In this document: positions 11,301 through 26,300 of the stretch, in pieces
Layout of the letters: each line of letters starts with the position of its first letter
Numbering within the stretch: the first letter of the stretch is position 1
Assembly: GCA_963989385.1 (NCBI GenBank)
Contig: OZ022505.1
Location: 60,887,737-60,951,736 of the forward strand
Length of the DNA: 64,000 nt
Reading direction: 5' to 3'
Source of the DNA: Ctena decussata
Lineage: Eukaryota; Mollusca; Bivalvia; Lucinida; Lucinidae
Notes under the pieces: generated by a model
Databases searched by the model: none
Seen by the model: the letters and a program-made list of their open reading frames with translations, nothing else
Told to the model about the DNA's origin: nothing
Translations under genes and position numbers: made by a program

Positions 11301-14300
11301 TTCTGCCCTTGGGTCAAGGTCACAGTCTTTAAAATTCACATAACATTTGTGTTAAGTTTCATGTTAAGTTTGCATTCTTTTACTTAAAGCAAGACCTTCA
11401 GATGAAACCATCCATTGGTTTGATATGTAACTTTGTCTTTTACTGGCTATAATTGAAATTGTCAGCTTATCTGTAAACATTTGCATGATTGTTTCATGTA
11501 AAAGTTGTTTTCAGTTAGCAGTGGCACTAGCCTACAGTACGGTATGTGAGCCTCTGCTGACTGGCAGTAAAAAAAATGGAACTATAAGTTCTAGCTTGCT
11601 GTCTAATCCGAACAAATTCATATGTACGAGGGGCTTTCGAAAAGTTTGCAAATGGCCTCGTAACTTTGTGTAAGGGCATGCTGGGTACAAATGCTATGCA
11701 TGTACTGAAAGCACTACATTTGGTCTTTACAATGATACCAAAGAAATTACAAAGGCTTTTTTATGCCCCCGTGACGATAGTCAGGGGGCATTAAGATTTG
11801 CCCCTGTCTGTCTGTCCGTCTGTCTGTTCGTCACACTTTATGGTATAGAGTTTGTGTAATCAACTCCTCCTACAGTTTTCAATGGATCTGTTTCAAACTT
11901 TGCATACATGTTGGGGACATATTGAAGATGTGCATGTGGATTTTTGTTGGACCTAGAATTAATTTTGACAGAATTACGGCCTTTTGAACTTAGTCATTTT
12001 AGGCAAATTTTTGCATTGTAGGGTATAGAGTTTGTGTAATTAACTCCTCCCACAGTTTTCAACGGATCTTTTTCAAACCTTGCATACATGTTATGGACAT
12101 ATTGAAGATGTGCATGTGGATTTTTGTTGGACCTAAAATTAATTTTGACAGAATTACGGCCTTTTGAACTTAGTCATTATAGGCAAATTTTTGCATTGTA
12201 GGGTATAGAGTATGTGTAATCAACTCCTCCCACAGTTTTCAATGGATCTTTTTCAAACCTTGCATACATGTTGTGGACATATTGAAGATGTGCATGTGGA
12301 TTTTTGTTGGACCTAGAATTAATTTTGACAGAATTACGGCCTTTTGAACTTAGTCATTTTAGGCAAATTTTTGCATTGTAGGGTATAGAGTTTGTGTAAT
12401 CAACTTCTCTCACAGTTTTCAATGGATCTTTTTCAAACTTTGCATACATGCTGTGAATGTATTGAAGATGTGCATGTGGGTTTTTGATGGCACTAGAATT
12501 AATTTTGACAGAATTATGGCCTTTTGAACGTAGTCATTCTAGGGAAATTTTGCATTTGTAGGGTATGGATTTTGTGTTATCAACTTGCTCCACAGTTTTC
12601 AATGGATCTTTTTCAAACCTTGTCTACATATGGTGAACATATTTAAAAATATGATGAGGCATAATGATAGGTCTAGAATTAATTTTGACAGAATCACAGC
12701 CTTTTTAACTTAGTCATTTTGGGCAGTTTTTTTCATGGCAGGTTATGTTTTCAATGGATTCTTTGTAGGTGCTTTATGGATATATACATATCATGTGACA
12801 GGCGCTGCATGGGGGCATCATTAGTGTCTTACAGACACAATTTTCTAGTTTCTTACTGACTTACATAGCATTTTATTAGGCCCCAGTCATACCACTGGGT
12901 TAATTTTACATGTAAAATCTTTTCAGTGTTAGGCCCTTAATTCGAATATCGTTATAAATACAAAATATATCTTTGTCAACTGCATGTCCATCGTTGCCCA
13001 CATTATCCATACAAAAGTTAGAAGGGTGGCACTGTTATCGAGTCATTCCTTGCAACGCAATGCGCAGTTCTTATGACGCTATTAAAATCAACGTCAACGT
13101 CATTTTTGAAAGGTTGTAGCAGTTTCATATTTTGCATTAATTTGATTTTATTGACAGATTTTAGCTGATCCATGCAAATGCTCTTGCTGACAAGATTTCG
13201 ATTACTAACAGACTTATTTTCATAACAAAATCATAATAACTTTAGTAGAAAGGGAGAATTTGCTGTAACATGAAATACGGATAATACATATTTACGGGAC
13301 AGTACTGTACCCAGTTTAAATATAATTTCCGCCATATTTACAGGACAATATTGTCTGGACATTGTCTTAAAGCAGCAAAAATTAAAAAAAATCAAAGACT
13401 GTTCATATATGAATTACGGCCTACTAAAGTAGAATTCTGCAGTGCCTGTAGGGTATACCTCTTTATAAGAAGTTAAAAACATGTCCTTTTAAGAAAAATA
13501 TAGGTGCGTTTGCAAACTTCTGTAGGCATAACATAGCTTTATGTGTTTTTGCTATCAGTAATTCTGTCTTTATAGTCGTTATCAAGAAATTACGCCATTT
13601 GCAAATCTTTTCGAACGCCCCTCGTATTGTATATGTTTATGTCGAAATCAAATATTGTTTAAACTAAATAATGCACTTGTCCAATATTCAAACATATTTC
13701 TTCGGTTATAGGATGGAAGTTAATCCTTTCTAAAACAATCCCAAAACTCTAGATCCATCTTACAAGATGGATCTAGATATTTGGGATTGTTTTGAAAGGG
13801 AAACCCCATATTATAGCAGAATTTCATGAGACTGATTTACATATGTGGAGTTATTCTAAAAAGGAGAAACCCCCATCTTATAGCCAGATAAATAGAGTGA
13901 GTCAGTAGTGAATTTCTTGGGGAGTAAAAGTTACCATCTACTCATATTTTAAACATTTTGTTTCAGATGTAAACTGGGGCTCGTCCTCACAAGCCCATGT
14001 GTATAAAGGTGCTCTGCAAACAGCGTTGAAGCTCGTCTCAGTTGAAGATCATATCAAAAACTTCAGGTAAGATTTATAGCTAGTCTGTATGAAAGTATTT
14101 GAAGACCTGTTATCATACTTTAAATGTAGGGTTCAGATTTGAATATTATGTTTAAAGTGTTTTCTAGCTATGTTTTTCTACAACAGCTGTTGTTTAAGAT
14201 GGCCAGCGTACATCATAATCACATGATTATAAACATAAATACTGTATCAATCCTTTTAAATGCCTCGGCAGCATTGCATTTTACAAAAGGGGGGGTTAAT

Positions 14301-17300
14301 TTAGGGCCTAAATTGTAGTAAATCAGACACTGCTAAAACACCTCTAATAAACAGTATTAAGGTGAATGGGTATACTTTCAGAGGTAGTAACTACTATATT
14401 TTGCCTTCATCTCAGTATGGGTGGGATCAACACTTAAAAGAATTTGCTCATCTAGGAGCAAATTCTTTCCTGGAAGAGCAGACCCCATTTCAAAGAGCTA
14501 CCTCATCCAGAGTTTATGTGAGTTAATGTAAGATTATTTTAGGGAAAGAAGGGGTGTTTATTAGGATTAATAAGGTATCTTAGATTAAAACAAAAACCTT
14601 ATTTTAAACTAAATAAGAAACTCAGGTTTATCTTGGGTCTTATTCACAATCTAATTGCTTTCAAGCACTCTTTATGCCTGTTAAGCCACATTTATTAATA
14701 TAAAAAGTGTCCCTGATAATTATACAAGTCTCTCTTTATTATTTCCCTTATTTTTCAGGCCACAAGTATTGGTGCTCACAGGTTTCCCATGTGTTCGTCC
14801 AGAACTACTTTATTTTGTTAATGCTCTCACGAAGAAAATAAGCTTGATGGTGTGTGGACATATCATTGTGGTACGTTGTTTCTTTTTGATCTAGCCATCC
14901 TTTTTTGGTACTTACCCTAAAGTGCTTAAGTATTGGGACACTTATAAATGTTAATTTTCCATTTGTCCCGAATGGAAAATTAACGTTTTTAGGTGTCCCA
15001 ATATCTAAGCTCTTTAGGGTAATAGCAGAGCAGTTGACTTAATTTTATGCATTTAACTTAGTTTTCTTCATGTTCAAAGAGCCTCGGAAGTCCACTTGTT
15101 TAATGATTGGTGTACTGTTCTAGAAGTACAGGCTTGATTCTGGCCGGTGGCGGAATTCTTCACACTATAAAGAGAGTTCCCTTGCACACGGCCTTTCATC
15201 ATCATCTTACCATCCTCTCACTATGCCTTTGACACTGTATAGAGGAACATAAAAGTATCATCCATCCATCCATCCATCCATCCAGCCAGCCATTCAAATG
15301 TCTGTCCTCAGCAGTTTAAATGCCTCTTTCCCATTGTGTTAGTGTCAGGGTTCATAGCTTTCTAGTAAAAATAGTAATAAAAGATGTAATTATATCCATA
15401 CAGTTAGACACTGTTTATGTAAGAATACAGCATACTGAATTCATGAATTTATTATTCCATCTTCAAAATTGCCTTACATGGTGAACTATGTCATAATAGA
15501 CGGGGTCAGGTGTTCTAGTCTGTAAAGAAATAAAACAGTTTACGTCATAGTTTCTGAAACACAGAGAGTAAAAGGACAGAGTCTTATTCATTTGAGCCGC
15601 GACACGGCAAAACCAACAATGTGGTTGTGCGCCCAGTGCAGACTCAGATCAGCCTGGGCATCCGCCCAGTCTGATCAAAGTCTTCGCTGTCCGCATGGAG
15701 GTAGCTTAGACCCTTAGCTACCATTTAAGCTCTTAACGAAGAGTCTTATCAAACTGGGCGGATAGACAGGCTGATCTGAGTCTGCACTGGGCGCACAACC
15801 ACATTGTTGGTTTTGTCACGTCGCGGCTCATTTGTGGTTCAAAATGAAGTTAGTTGATGTAAACTAAGTAGGTGACATTTATGTAGGCCTGGTACATGAA
15901 GGAGTTCAGATGCACAGATGAGCCGCGACACGAGAAAACCAACAATGTGGTTGTGCGCCCGGTGCAGACTCAGATCAGCCTGAGCATTCGCCCGTTTTGA
16001 CCCGGCTCTTCGTTAAGTGCTCAAAGGGTAGCTAAGGGACTAAGCTACCTCCATGCGGACAGCGAAGACTCTGATCAGACTGGGTGGATGCCCAGGGTGA
16101 TCTGAGTCTGCGCTGGGCGCACAACCACATTGTTGGTTTTCTCGCGTCATGGCTCAAATTTCTTCATTCTTGTCTTGTAGTCATTTTTAAGTCAAGAAAA
16201 GAAATAAGGAGTCTGAAGTTCTTCAAAGGAAGAATATTAATGCTTACTATTTTCTTATGTTTTGACAGGGTGACAACTATACGGAGTTGCTGAAAGAATA
16301 CCGTAAATACAACAGACGCAGTTATGTGTATAAATGGTTACATAAACGCAAGATGAAGGCATTTTACAGTGTTACCACAGCTCCAGACTTCAGACTTGGG
16401 GCTCAAAGTCTTATGCAGGTACAAAGCCTCAGATACTATATTAATCCTACTAGATGCCCAGGGGGCATTCCATTTTACAAAAGGGGCATTATTTAGGGCC
16501 TAAAGAGAGCTAAGTCAGCCACTGCCAAAGGTGTACTTCTAAAAAGCAGTTTTAAGGTGATTGTATATTCTTTCAGAGGAAGCAACTCTGTTTTGCCTCC
16601 CTTTTCAATTGGGGTTGACTCCTAAAGAAAAGCGTTTGCTGTGCTAAGAGGAATGGACCCAATTTGGAATAGCTCCATCTTCTAGCGAGGCAAACATGAA
16701 TTCATGTTGTTCCCATAATTGAGCTGCGACATGAGAGAAAACCAACAAGCACAAACTCAGATCGGTCTGTGCATCCACCCAGTCTGATCAGACACTTCAC
16801 TAGGTACTTAAAGGGCAGGTAAGGGACTAAGCTACCTCCATGCACACAGTGTAGACTCTGATCAGACTGGGCAGATGCCCAGGCTGATCTGAGTCTTCGC
16901 TTGGTGCACAACCACTTTGTTGGTTTTGTCATGTCGTGGCTCATATATAAGGAAGAGGCAGGTGGGGTTTATTAAAGCAGAGGCATTTATTAGGATTAAT
17001 ATGGTCAGTCTGGAATTTCTTTTGGCCACTCGCATAACGGCTTTGCAATATAAAAATAGAAGATGCTTCCACGTAATCTGGTTAGGGTCTCAGCTGGATA
17101 TCGTATTTATTTGATTAAAAGATAAAAAAAAAAATTCTCTCCAAAACAATACCAAAAAATCTTGGTCCATTTTATAAGACAGATCTAGATTTTTGGGGTT
17201 GTTTTGGAATGAAGAAAACATCTTATGGCATGATTAATACAACTGATTTACATATTTGTGATCAATTAGTGGTGGCAAAGAATTCCCCATCTTACAGCGA

Positions 17301-20300
17301 ATACATGTATATACGGTTATAAATTTTCCAAGATCCATATATTTTTCTTGTTACACCTGTATATTTAAACTCTAGAAGGGTTGGCATTGGAAGCAAAGAA
17401 TAACCAGTTACAAGAAGAAAAATTAGAGTCTAAGTCTGAGGCTGCTGTATGTCTGCAATATCTCTTGCTACATACTCTTGTTGCTAAAGCATAAGCTGTA
17501 TTTGATTTTCAAAGTTACAAGCAGGGGCTCAGTGAACCCCAAGGAAATCAAAATAAAATCTGCTCTAGTAGGAATTCAGGAAAAGCTTTTTATAGCTGGC
17601 TCATGACATTTAATTCCAGTTGCAGTGAAGTCAAATAAAACCATCTAAAGGCTGTTCTTGGAAACGAAGAACAAACACTTTAACCCATTTTAGACCAGAT
17701 ACCCATTTTGGTGGCATATGCAAACAGTGAAGACCCAGTTCAGATGCCGCATAAAGCGGCATCTGATCAGGGTCTTCACTGTTTGCTTACAATAATTTCT
17801 ATACAATATGCAATAAAAATGAAAACATTCACCAGAAACCCCTAAAACTAGAGATTGACTCATCCAAATGATAAGGATGGACAAGTCCACTGGTCAAAAA
17901 AGGGTTAATGAAAATTGGAGTCTCATTGAAACTTAGAATTGGGTAGTACTGAATGAAAATTCCAAAAATTGTTCCGCTGAAGTGTAGGGGCCATATTTAT
18001 AAAACGACTTAAGTGGTTGCTATGCTGTTGCTAAGGCTTAATATATATAAAGGAGATTCCCTACAACTATGGAATTTGGTCTGGAGGAACAGTCTTTGTA
18101 AGACTGTTCCTCCAGAGCAAATTTCATAGTTGTAGGGAATCTCTTTCAAAGAAATTTAGCCTTAGCAACAGCATAGCAACCACTTAAGTCGTTTTATGAA
18201 TACGGCCCCTGAATGAAAATTCCAAAAATTGTTCCGCTGCAGTGCAGACAGTGCAAACCCAGATACAGACAATGCTGTGGTATGAAAAGATTTTCAGAGA
18301 AACAAATTTGTCAAAATTAACTGATTGAAAAAATGAAAACACATCAGAGCATCAGTTTGCATTGGCACACTTTGATTTGCTGTGCAGTCCGAAGCGCATC
18401 TGCACCACGTTGAGACTTTGAAAAAATAGAGTTTTCAATTTTCAACAGTGCTTTTCTAACTACTGTTTGTGTTATGCTTCAGAATGTTGGTATTGGAAAG
18501 CTGCGTCCTAATATTTTGATAATGGGTTTCAAGTCCACCTGGATGACAGATGACCCAAAGACAATAGATCTCTACTTTAATGTGATTCAGTAAGTGTTTC
18601 CAGGAATGAAGACGCTACCAATTGGGTTCAGACTTCACACCGGGTAGGCGACAATAAAAAATGCTCTCGCATTCGACAAACGTGGATCAAAAACCGGTAG
18701 AAACAGCGTTTTCGATGCAAATTGTCTACAATTTGCAATCGAAAATGCTGTTTCTAGCGTTTTTTGATCCGCTTTAATAGATTGTTAAGAGTGTTTTCGA
18801 TTGCCGCCTACCCAGTGTGGTCTCACAGGAAAGGGTTGGTATCAGTAATAGTAAATATGTCCTTTAAAGTATGGCCCTTCATTCGAGAAGAGATTCATCT
18901 ACCAGGGAAGCAAATACTCTTAACCCATTCCATTCAGGATACCCCTTTAGGGGTATTAAAGGAGTATCTGGGCAAACAGTTTGGATCGAGATCAGGCCCC
19001 ACAAAAGTGGGGCCTGATCTGAGATCCAAACTGTTGGCTCCCTAGAAATCATTTCTACAAGAGTTAGTTAGACAAATATTGTCAAAATATTCTTGATTTT
19101 TGATGCAGACGACAATTTCAGCAGACAACAAAAAATACCCAGAATGCAATGGGTTAACAGAGAATTAAATTATTTGAGAATGAACTATAGGTTTGAGAAA
19201 ATCACACTTTTAGGCCCGATTTCACGTCACAGTTAGAACTCAGATTAACAAGTTCATGGTCTATTTTACCGTAAGGCGCAATGTAAAATTTTGGTGTTCC
19301 GAATGCTAATCCGTGTACTAACTTCGACGTGAAACCAGGTCTTAGAATGTACGAATTTCAGGTAGCATCTCACTTAATATTTGAGAGGAGCATGGCATAC
19401 AATATATATGCCATGCTCCTTTGAAATTAGAAGTGAGATGACATCTTGTAAAGCAGTTACCATAGCAACTATGGAATTACCATCTTTTGTGCTTAGTACC
19501 TTGTCAGAATGACATCTCAGTGATGTCACTTAGACATCAGTTTGAATTGGTAGTTGCTATGGTAACAGATATATGATGTAATTGGTTGCGGAGTAGGCAA
19601 ACAATGTATGCCATGCTCCGTCAATTTTTCAATGACATTACAAACTGAAATTCTTTCAATAGAAAAGTCAGATTTTCTCAAACAAATAATTATTCTCATG
19701 TCATTTAATTCGGTGTTTGTTCTGTTAAAGTTATCTCCCATATAACCATGGAGTGTATCCATACACAGTAAATGTGAATACCTAAATTACCATTACTAAC
19801 ATATAGCAGTTGACGCCCACTGAAACAGCAGAATTGCTTCTTCTGTGGCCTTAATATGAAACATGAAGTACTTAAGCAGTTAAAAATACTGTCAGTGTTC
19901 GGATTTTTTAACCCTTGAAGAGCCATAAAACAGACTACAAAATTTATGTCTGCATCTGCAAAATTGCAAAAAAAAAAAAAAAAATGTTTCGTTTAAGCTG
20001 TATCATATTGAGAATTCATTGATTAAGAGAGCAAAAAGTTTAGATTTGGTTGAGGCAGTCTATCTGGATCCACCCTTTTTGCAAAATCAGCTATTTTTGT
20101 TTTTGGTTCATTAAAGGTTTACTCTCTCATCTTTCAGTGATGCCTTTGACTACGAGTATGGTGTTGGTATTTTACGCATGCCTGAGAGAATGTATCAGGA
20201 ATCAGAGGATATTGAGGAAGATGACACCCTGAATCAACAGGATGATGAAAATAATTATGATGGTGCGTATAGCCTGTCGTAGCTCGTTTTGAAAATAGAT

Positions 20301-23300
20301 AATACATGCCATGAGTAGAAATAAGTTTGAACGGCTTTTGCATCCTGCATAATCTGATAATTTATAGCTAGTGTTGGATGCCTGTTTCAGACCAGAGAAA
20401 GTTGACATGGTCACAAGTTTTGTTAATGTGTTCACTTTGTTAGCATTTTGTAATTTTTTCTAGGTTTGGCATGATGCAGTTTGTTTTATTTGGACTTGCA
20501 TTTTGCATACATATGAGCCGCAACATGAGAAAACCAACAAAGTGGTTGTGCACCCAGCACAGTCTCAGATCAGCCTGGACATCCGCCCAGATTTATCAGA
20601 CTCTTTACTAAGCGCTGAAAGGATAGCTAAGGGTCTAAGCCACCTCCATGTGGACAGCAAAGATTCTGATCTGTGTCTTTGCTGGATAAACATGCCACTT
20701 CGTTGGTTTTCTCATGGCGCAGCTCATATATGGAAGACAGTGATGTCACGGATAGATATCTTGAGTCAGTGTAGCCGTTCTTGTCCAAAATGATCTCTTG
20801 CATATACTTTTTTGTGTTTTGGAACACCTTGACTACTACCGGTAATCATAAAATTTGTAATAACACTCCTGGCTAAGGTTTTAAAACAGACCTTATTTAC
20901 TATCAATGCTGGTGGTCAAGGTGTTCGAAAACACAAGAATTATTATATGCAAGAGATCATTTTGGACCAGAATGGCTAAACTGACCCCAGGTATCTGTGA
21001 GTGAAGTCAGTGAACAAATTCTATAGAGTATTGATAAACGCCATATATACCTTAAAATTTCAAAATAATAGGACAGCTTAAACATTTAGTGAAACGGTCA
21101 TGAAAGTGGAACAATTTGGGTATACAATAAAAGCAACCAAAATTGGCAGATAAAGTGGCAGATGTGAAAACCCTGATCATACTGCTTTCTACAGAGCAGT
21201 CTGATCTGGATCTGCACTATTTACTCAGACCTGTATGTCCCAATTCTTCGAATTTTTAAGATACTCATCCAGAAACATTAAAAGGCTGCTCAAATGTAGT
21301 TTACGATTAGTATTGCACCATTCTAGTTTTGATATTAACTACAAAATAAAAACAAATGTGTAGATTTTTTTTTCAGGAACATATAAATGTGAATTAAATA
21401 AGTCACACATATTCAGATTTCAGCCATAATATTAAACAGATTCTAATTAGATCTGTTATTCTGCACATTATTCTGTGATACCATTTGGCATGTCTATTTC
21501 ACATTTAGGTAAGAAATGTTAGTATTTTATAAATACAAAATATGCAACCATAAAACTGAAGATAAACCACCCCAAATGACCATTTTGAGTACAGCATTTC
21601 CCTTATTTGTAGTTGCACATTCGAAATGCCTTATTAAAAATTCAGAATGACCATTAAGTACCCGCACCTTTGGCTCAGAATGATTCATCCTTAAATTTGT
21701 AAATGTGAATATTTCTTTTACTGTTATTAGCCAAGCTTAGAGGTAAAATTGATTTAATATCCTATAAAAATCACTTTCAGCGGTTTCTTTTCTTCACAAT
21801 ATAGTCAGAACTCCATTTAGTTATACTTAAGAAATAGATTTCTTTTTCCTCTTATATGCTCAGATGTCTGATGCAGTGAGGGCTATTCCATTTAAACATA
21901 TCTACCTTGAGAAGAGGGCCTTCACACAACACAACTTTAGGCCTCCCTTATTTGCATACCTGTAACTCTCCCCCATGAATTATGAGTCTCCGGTTTTTGG
22001 GAGGCACTCCCACATGCCCTCCTTATTTTGTCAAAAATGACCAAATCTTCCTAAAAAGCATATCAATATTTATGTTTTAATTTTAAAATTTTTCTTTAAA
22101 TAGTATAAAATTTCCCCCATGGAAATTGTTATGCCTTTTAGAGGGTGCTATGAAAGTCAGTTGGGAATATACATTGTCACAAAAATATTCACTGTCACCT
22201 TTTCTCCCCCATGAAATTTTCCAAAAGCTGATAGGTATGAATATGGAGTTCTGGCAGTAACTGTTTTCCTTCAATACACCCTTGACTACACTGGGTAGGC
22301 GGCAATCGAAAACGCTCATGCAGTCGACAAAGCAGATCAAAAACCATTAGAAACAGCACTTTTTGATTGCAAATTGATGACAATTTGCAATAGAAAACGC
22401 TGTTTCTAACGGTTTTTGATCCACGTTAATCAGTTGTAAAGGGTGTTTTCGATTGCCGCCTACCCCGTGTGTTGACTGTTTAACATCATCTCAGCCACTA
22501 GGTAACGCCAGTGTGATATTTCTTGGAGGGGCGGGTATCCCTTGTTGTTTGACTTTTAGAAATGATTGGTATTGAGTGACAAGGGACCTTATGGCTTGTG
22601 TGAATGGAAAACTTTCAGATCAAGCTGTGCAGTCTGCTTTTCACATCTATAGCATGAAAAGGGGAAAGATGAAGACTCTAGTCAGGGTGTGCAGCCACAA
22701 AGGCCAATTTGAGCATTTATGGTATGCACATGGCTTAAGGTCTCTTTCATGTGACACCATTCAAAGTTAGATCGCAGTTATACAGCACCTCTGTTTTGGG
22801 CTTGTATTTGTCACAAGGTTCTAACAGTCCCGTAAAGTGCCAAAAAAAAGCAGACATCAGTATTGCTAAAAATCTTTTATTCAAGTTTTATCATATTGCG
22901 AATTCAAAGACTAGAGGGCAAATAGTGTAGATCCTGATAGGATGGCTCATCATGCTTATGTTGAGACACCTCATCTGGATCTAGACTGTTTGCAAAGTCA
23001 ACTTTTTTGGTGCTTTTAGTGTTAAATTTTCTTTTATCAAACTGTTGGAGAAAGCTCTGTCCCTTTGTGGGTATTCAGTCTAACTTTAGGCAACTGAGAT
23101 AACACTTTACTAACATTAAATGTATTTAAATTATAGAAAAGTTAAATATTGCTCACTTTACTAACATTAAATGTATTTAAATTATAGAAAAGTTAAATAT
23201 TGCTAACGTTTTTTCAAGTTTCAGACTGGGAGGTTGTTTGATGATAATCCTATTATTTATAAGTCTTTGCTTTTCTGTAAAAAGGTGATGGTGCATTAGA

Positions 23301-26300
23301 ACTGCCTCTTTGAGGCAGTTCTAATAAGGGCTAATATCCTTGGAGCGCTAGAACAGCAGATGACAAAATTTACATCCACAAACATTCAAAAATTGTTTGA
23401 TCAAGCTATATCATCTGAGAATTCAAAGACCAGATGGCAAAAAGTATAGATGCAATGAGGAGGCAGCTCATGATGAGCCACCACATCTGGATCTGATCTA
23501 AACAGATCAGATCCAGATGTGGTGGCTTATCATGAGCCGCCTCCTCATTGTATCTATGTTTGAAGTCACAACAATTTGATTTTTGGCCGCTTTAGTGTTG
23601 ATGTGTCCTCTTCTGGGAAGTACTTTGCAGAGGCAGTTACAGCAAAAAGCTACGACATAGGTTTCTCCTCACCTGCAGAAAGTGAGAAATGGGTAAAGCT
23701 TTTCTGATTACATCATCAGCAGATGAACTTTCGTCAAGTTGTCTTGTATACCTCTGTAAATAGCATAGGGGCCTCTTTGTAGCAGCACACATACAGGGGA
23801 GACATAGAGTTCTGCAGAATTCTTGTTCATGGATAAAAAAAAATCCAGGAATTATCATCAAATGACCCTCTTATATAGAGCTGTGCACATTTTATTTATA
23901 GAACATGTAAACCTGTTTACACCAATAAAGAGTGAAAAACATGAATGTAAGTTAAGAATTGTTACTGGTATTGTTAAAGTAGGTGGTCTGAACCGACAGC
24001 TGGTGTTAGTATTATGGTCAGGTCTAGGGTTGAATATCAGAGCATGCTTCTAACAAACAGTAGCTATGAAAACAGCATGGAAATAATGGTGGCATAAGCA
24101 GTAGCAAACTCGGTCAGGTGGTTTCAGTGGGGCAGGCAAGGAGGTAGATCCTTGAAGTTGCCAATTAAATAATGGCTTGATAAAAGATTTTTGGTGTCAG
24201 AAGTGGGGCGTGAATATAAGTTGGTGTCAGAAGTGGGATGTTAAAAAATATTGGTGCGAGAAGTGGGATGTGAATGTCAAGTTGGTATCAGAAGTGGGAG
24301 GATAAAAAAATCTGGTGTTCGATGTTGGATATTAGTTGGTGGTAGAAGTCCGATGATAAAAATCTGAAGTCAGAAGAAGGATATGAATAGAAGTTGGTGT
24401 CAGAAGTGGGATGTTGAAGAAATTTGGTTCTGAAGTGGTATATGAATATAAGTTGGTGTCAGAAGTGAGATGATAAAGAAGTCTGGTGTCAGAAGTCGGA
24501 TACAAGTGAGAGCTTGTATCAGTTAATGTTACTACTGGGATAATAAGTTGGTATTGATATTGTGTCAGTATGGATGAGATAAAGAGATTTTGGGTTGTTT
24601 GTGGGATGCAAATGATTTCTGTTATTGTTTATAGGATGATATTGAGATATGATATCAGCAGCTGGAGCGGTAGTGGGATGATTATGAAATTAAATATCAG
24701 TATTGAGACATTAGCTAGATATGACATACACAGTGTTTTTGGTATTGAGATAAAGTATCAGCAGCAAAATGACTTTTAGATGTGAATAGTATCCCAGTTT
24801 AATACTTAATGTGTGAATAGTATCACAGTTTAATGCTTAAACTTTGGGTACTTTTTAATTGTCAAGAGCTTTGTTAACCATATATTATATTTCTAATGCA
24901 ATCATAAAAAATGATGGCTAAATGCTTTTAATAAAATATTAGATATGGTAGAATAGTATAAGTGGAAAAAAAAAAACTAATTTGATATAGCTAATATACT
25001 AACAGTGGTACTAACTAGCAATAAACGATTACCTGTTTCAAACCAGGGAAGGTTAAAGGCAGTGAAAGCCTAAAAAGAGAGAGTTGGCCACAGTCTTTTA
25101 TATGTAATGCCCAAGTTAAGGTGCAGCTCTTACAACCTGCTGCCACTATGGCCACAAGGCTATAAGATATGTTTACCTTTTAACTCACTAACTTGAATGT
25201 ATCTCAGAAGCAAAATATTGGATTTGAAAGAGTGGCACTTCAGGTAAGGTTGGAAATTTGCCTGCAATTTTGGCAAGGCAATAATTATAACATTATTTAT
25301 GTGAAAATGGAAGGAATTCATTTTTAGTAGGCATGTGTATTAGGATTAGTATGGTATTCCTGGTATTCCTCATTTGTTTTGATACTTGTTTGAGTGCATT
25401 AATTTTTTTTTTTTTTTTTTTTGCTGTTTCAAGAAATGTGCTAATATATTTTTGCATTAATTCATATTTGTCAAGTAGAGAAGTTTGCAAGATTACTGTT
25501 GCATTTACATGTATTTGCGAAGTTGAGGAGTTTGCAAATTTATTGTTACATTAATATGTATTTGTTATGCCGAAGATTGCAAATTTATAATTGCTTTAAT
25601 ATGTGTTTTGCTCAGTTGAAAGATAACAAATTTATTATTGCATTTATTTGTATGAAGTTTGCAGATTTTTTGCAGCATGTATTTGAATTATGTTGGACTG
25701 TATTTTGCATTAACTTATGGTTTATCTGCAGTGTTCTTACGGACCCCATCGCGGGAGAGAGGTAAGGGTGGACTGTTGTATGGGGGTCTTATTGCTTGTT
25801 TCAGCATTTCAGTTCGTACTGTTTCTCTTTATTGCAGCCTAAATCAACTGAATATTCAGAGCTGTATCTATTTTTCAGCTACCCTGTTTCTTACATAGGG
25901 ATCTATATTTTTAGGATTGTTTTAGAAGAGAAAACCCTATCTCATAGCAGAATTTCATAAGACTGCAGAGCTCTAGATAAGAGGGACTATTTGATGATAA
26001 TCAAGGATAATTTTTGTTATTTCTGCATAAAAACATATATTGTGACCCCTCATCTGAACTGTCTCGATGAGACGGTTCAGATGAGGGGTCACAACATATG
26101 GTTTTAATGAGAAAGAAGGAAAATTATCCCTTAATTATCATCAAATACCCTTCTTATCTAGAGCTCTTGACTGGTTTAGATATTTGGGGTCATTCTAGAG
26201 ATGGAAAATCACTGTTTTATCGCCGAATAAATACAGTATAAGATGGACATACCCCTCCAAATTTGCTGTAAATATCTAAGCCACTATGTGTAATAGTGCT

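Noticed and set aside
17376..17446. Exon-like block with acceptor CTCTAG and donor GTATGT reading [20 protein letters not shown]
   Set aside because: In the phase needed by the cotransporter (phase 0 after 16418) it reaches a stop within 17 codons, and no neighbouring exon continues its coiled-coil-like frame. The shared GTTGG.ATTGGAA with exon 18483 is too short to claim an exon copy.
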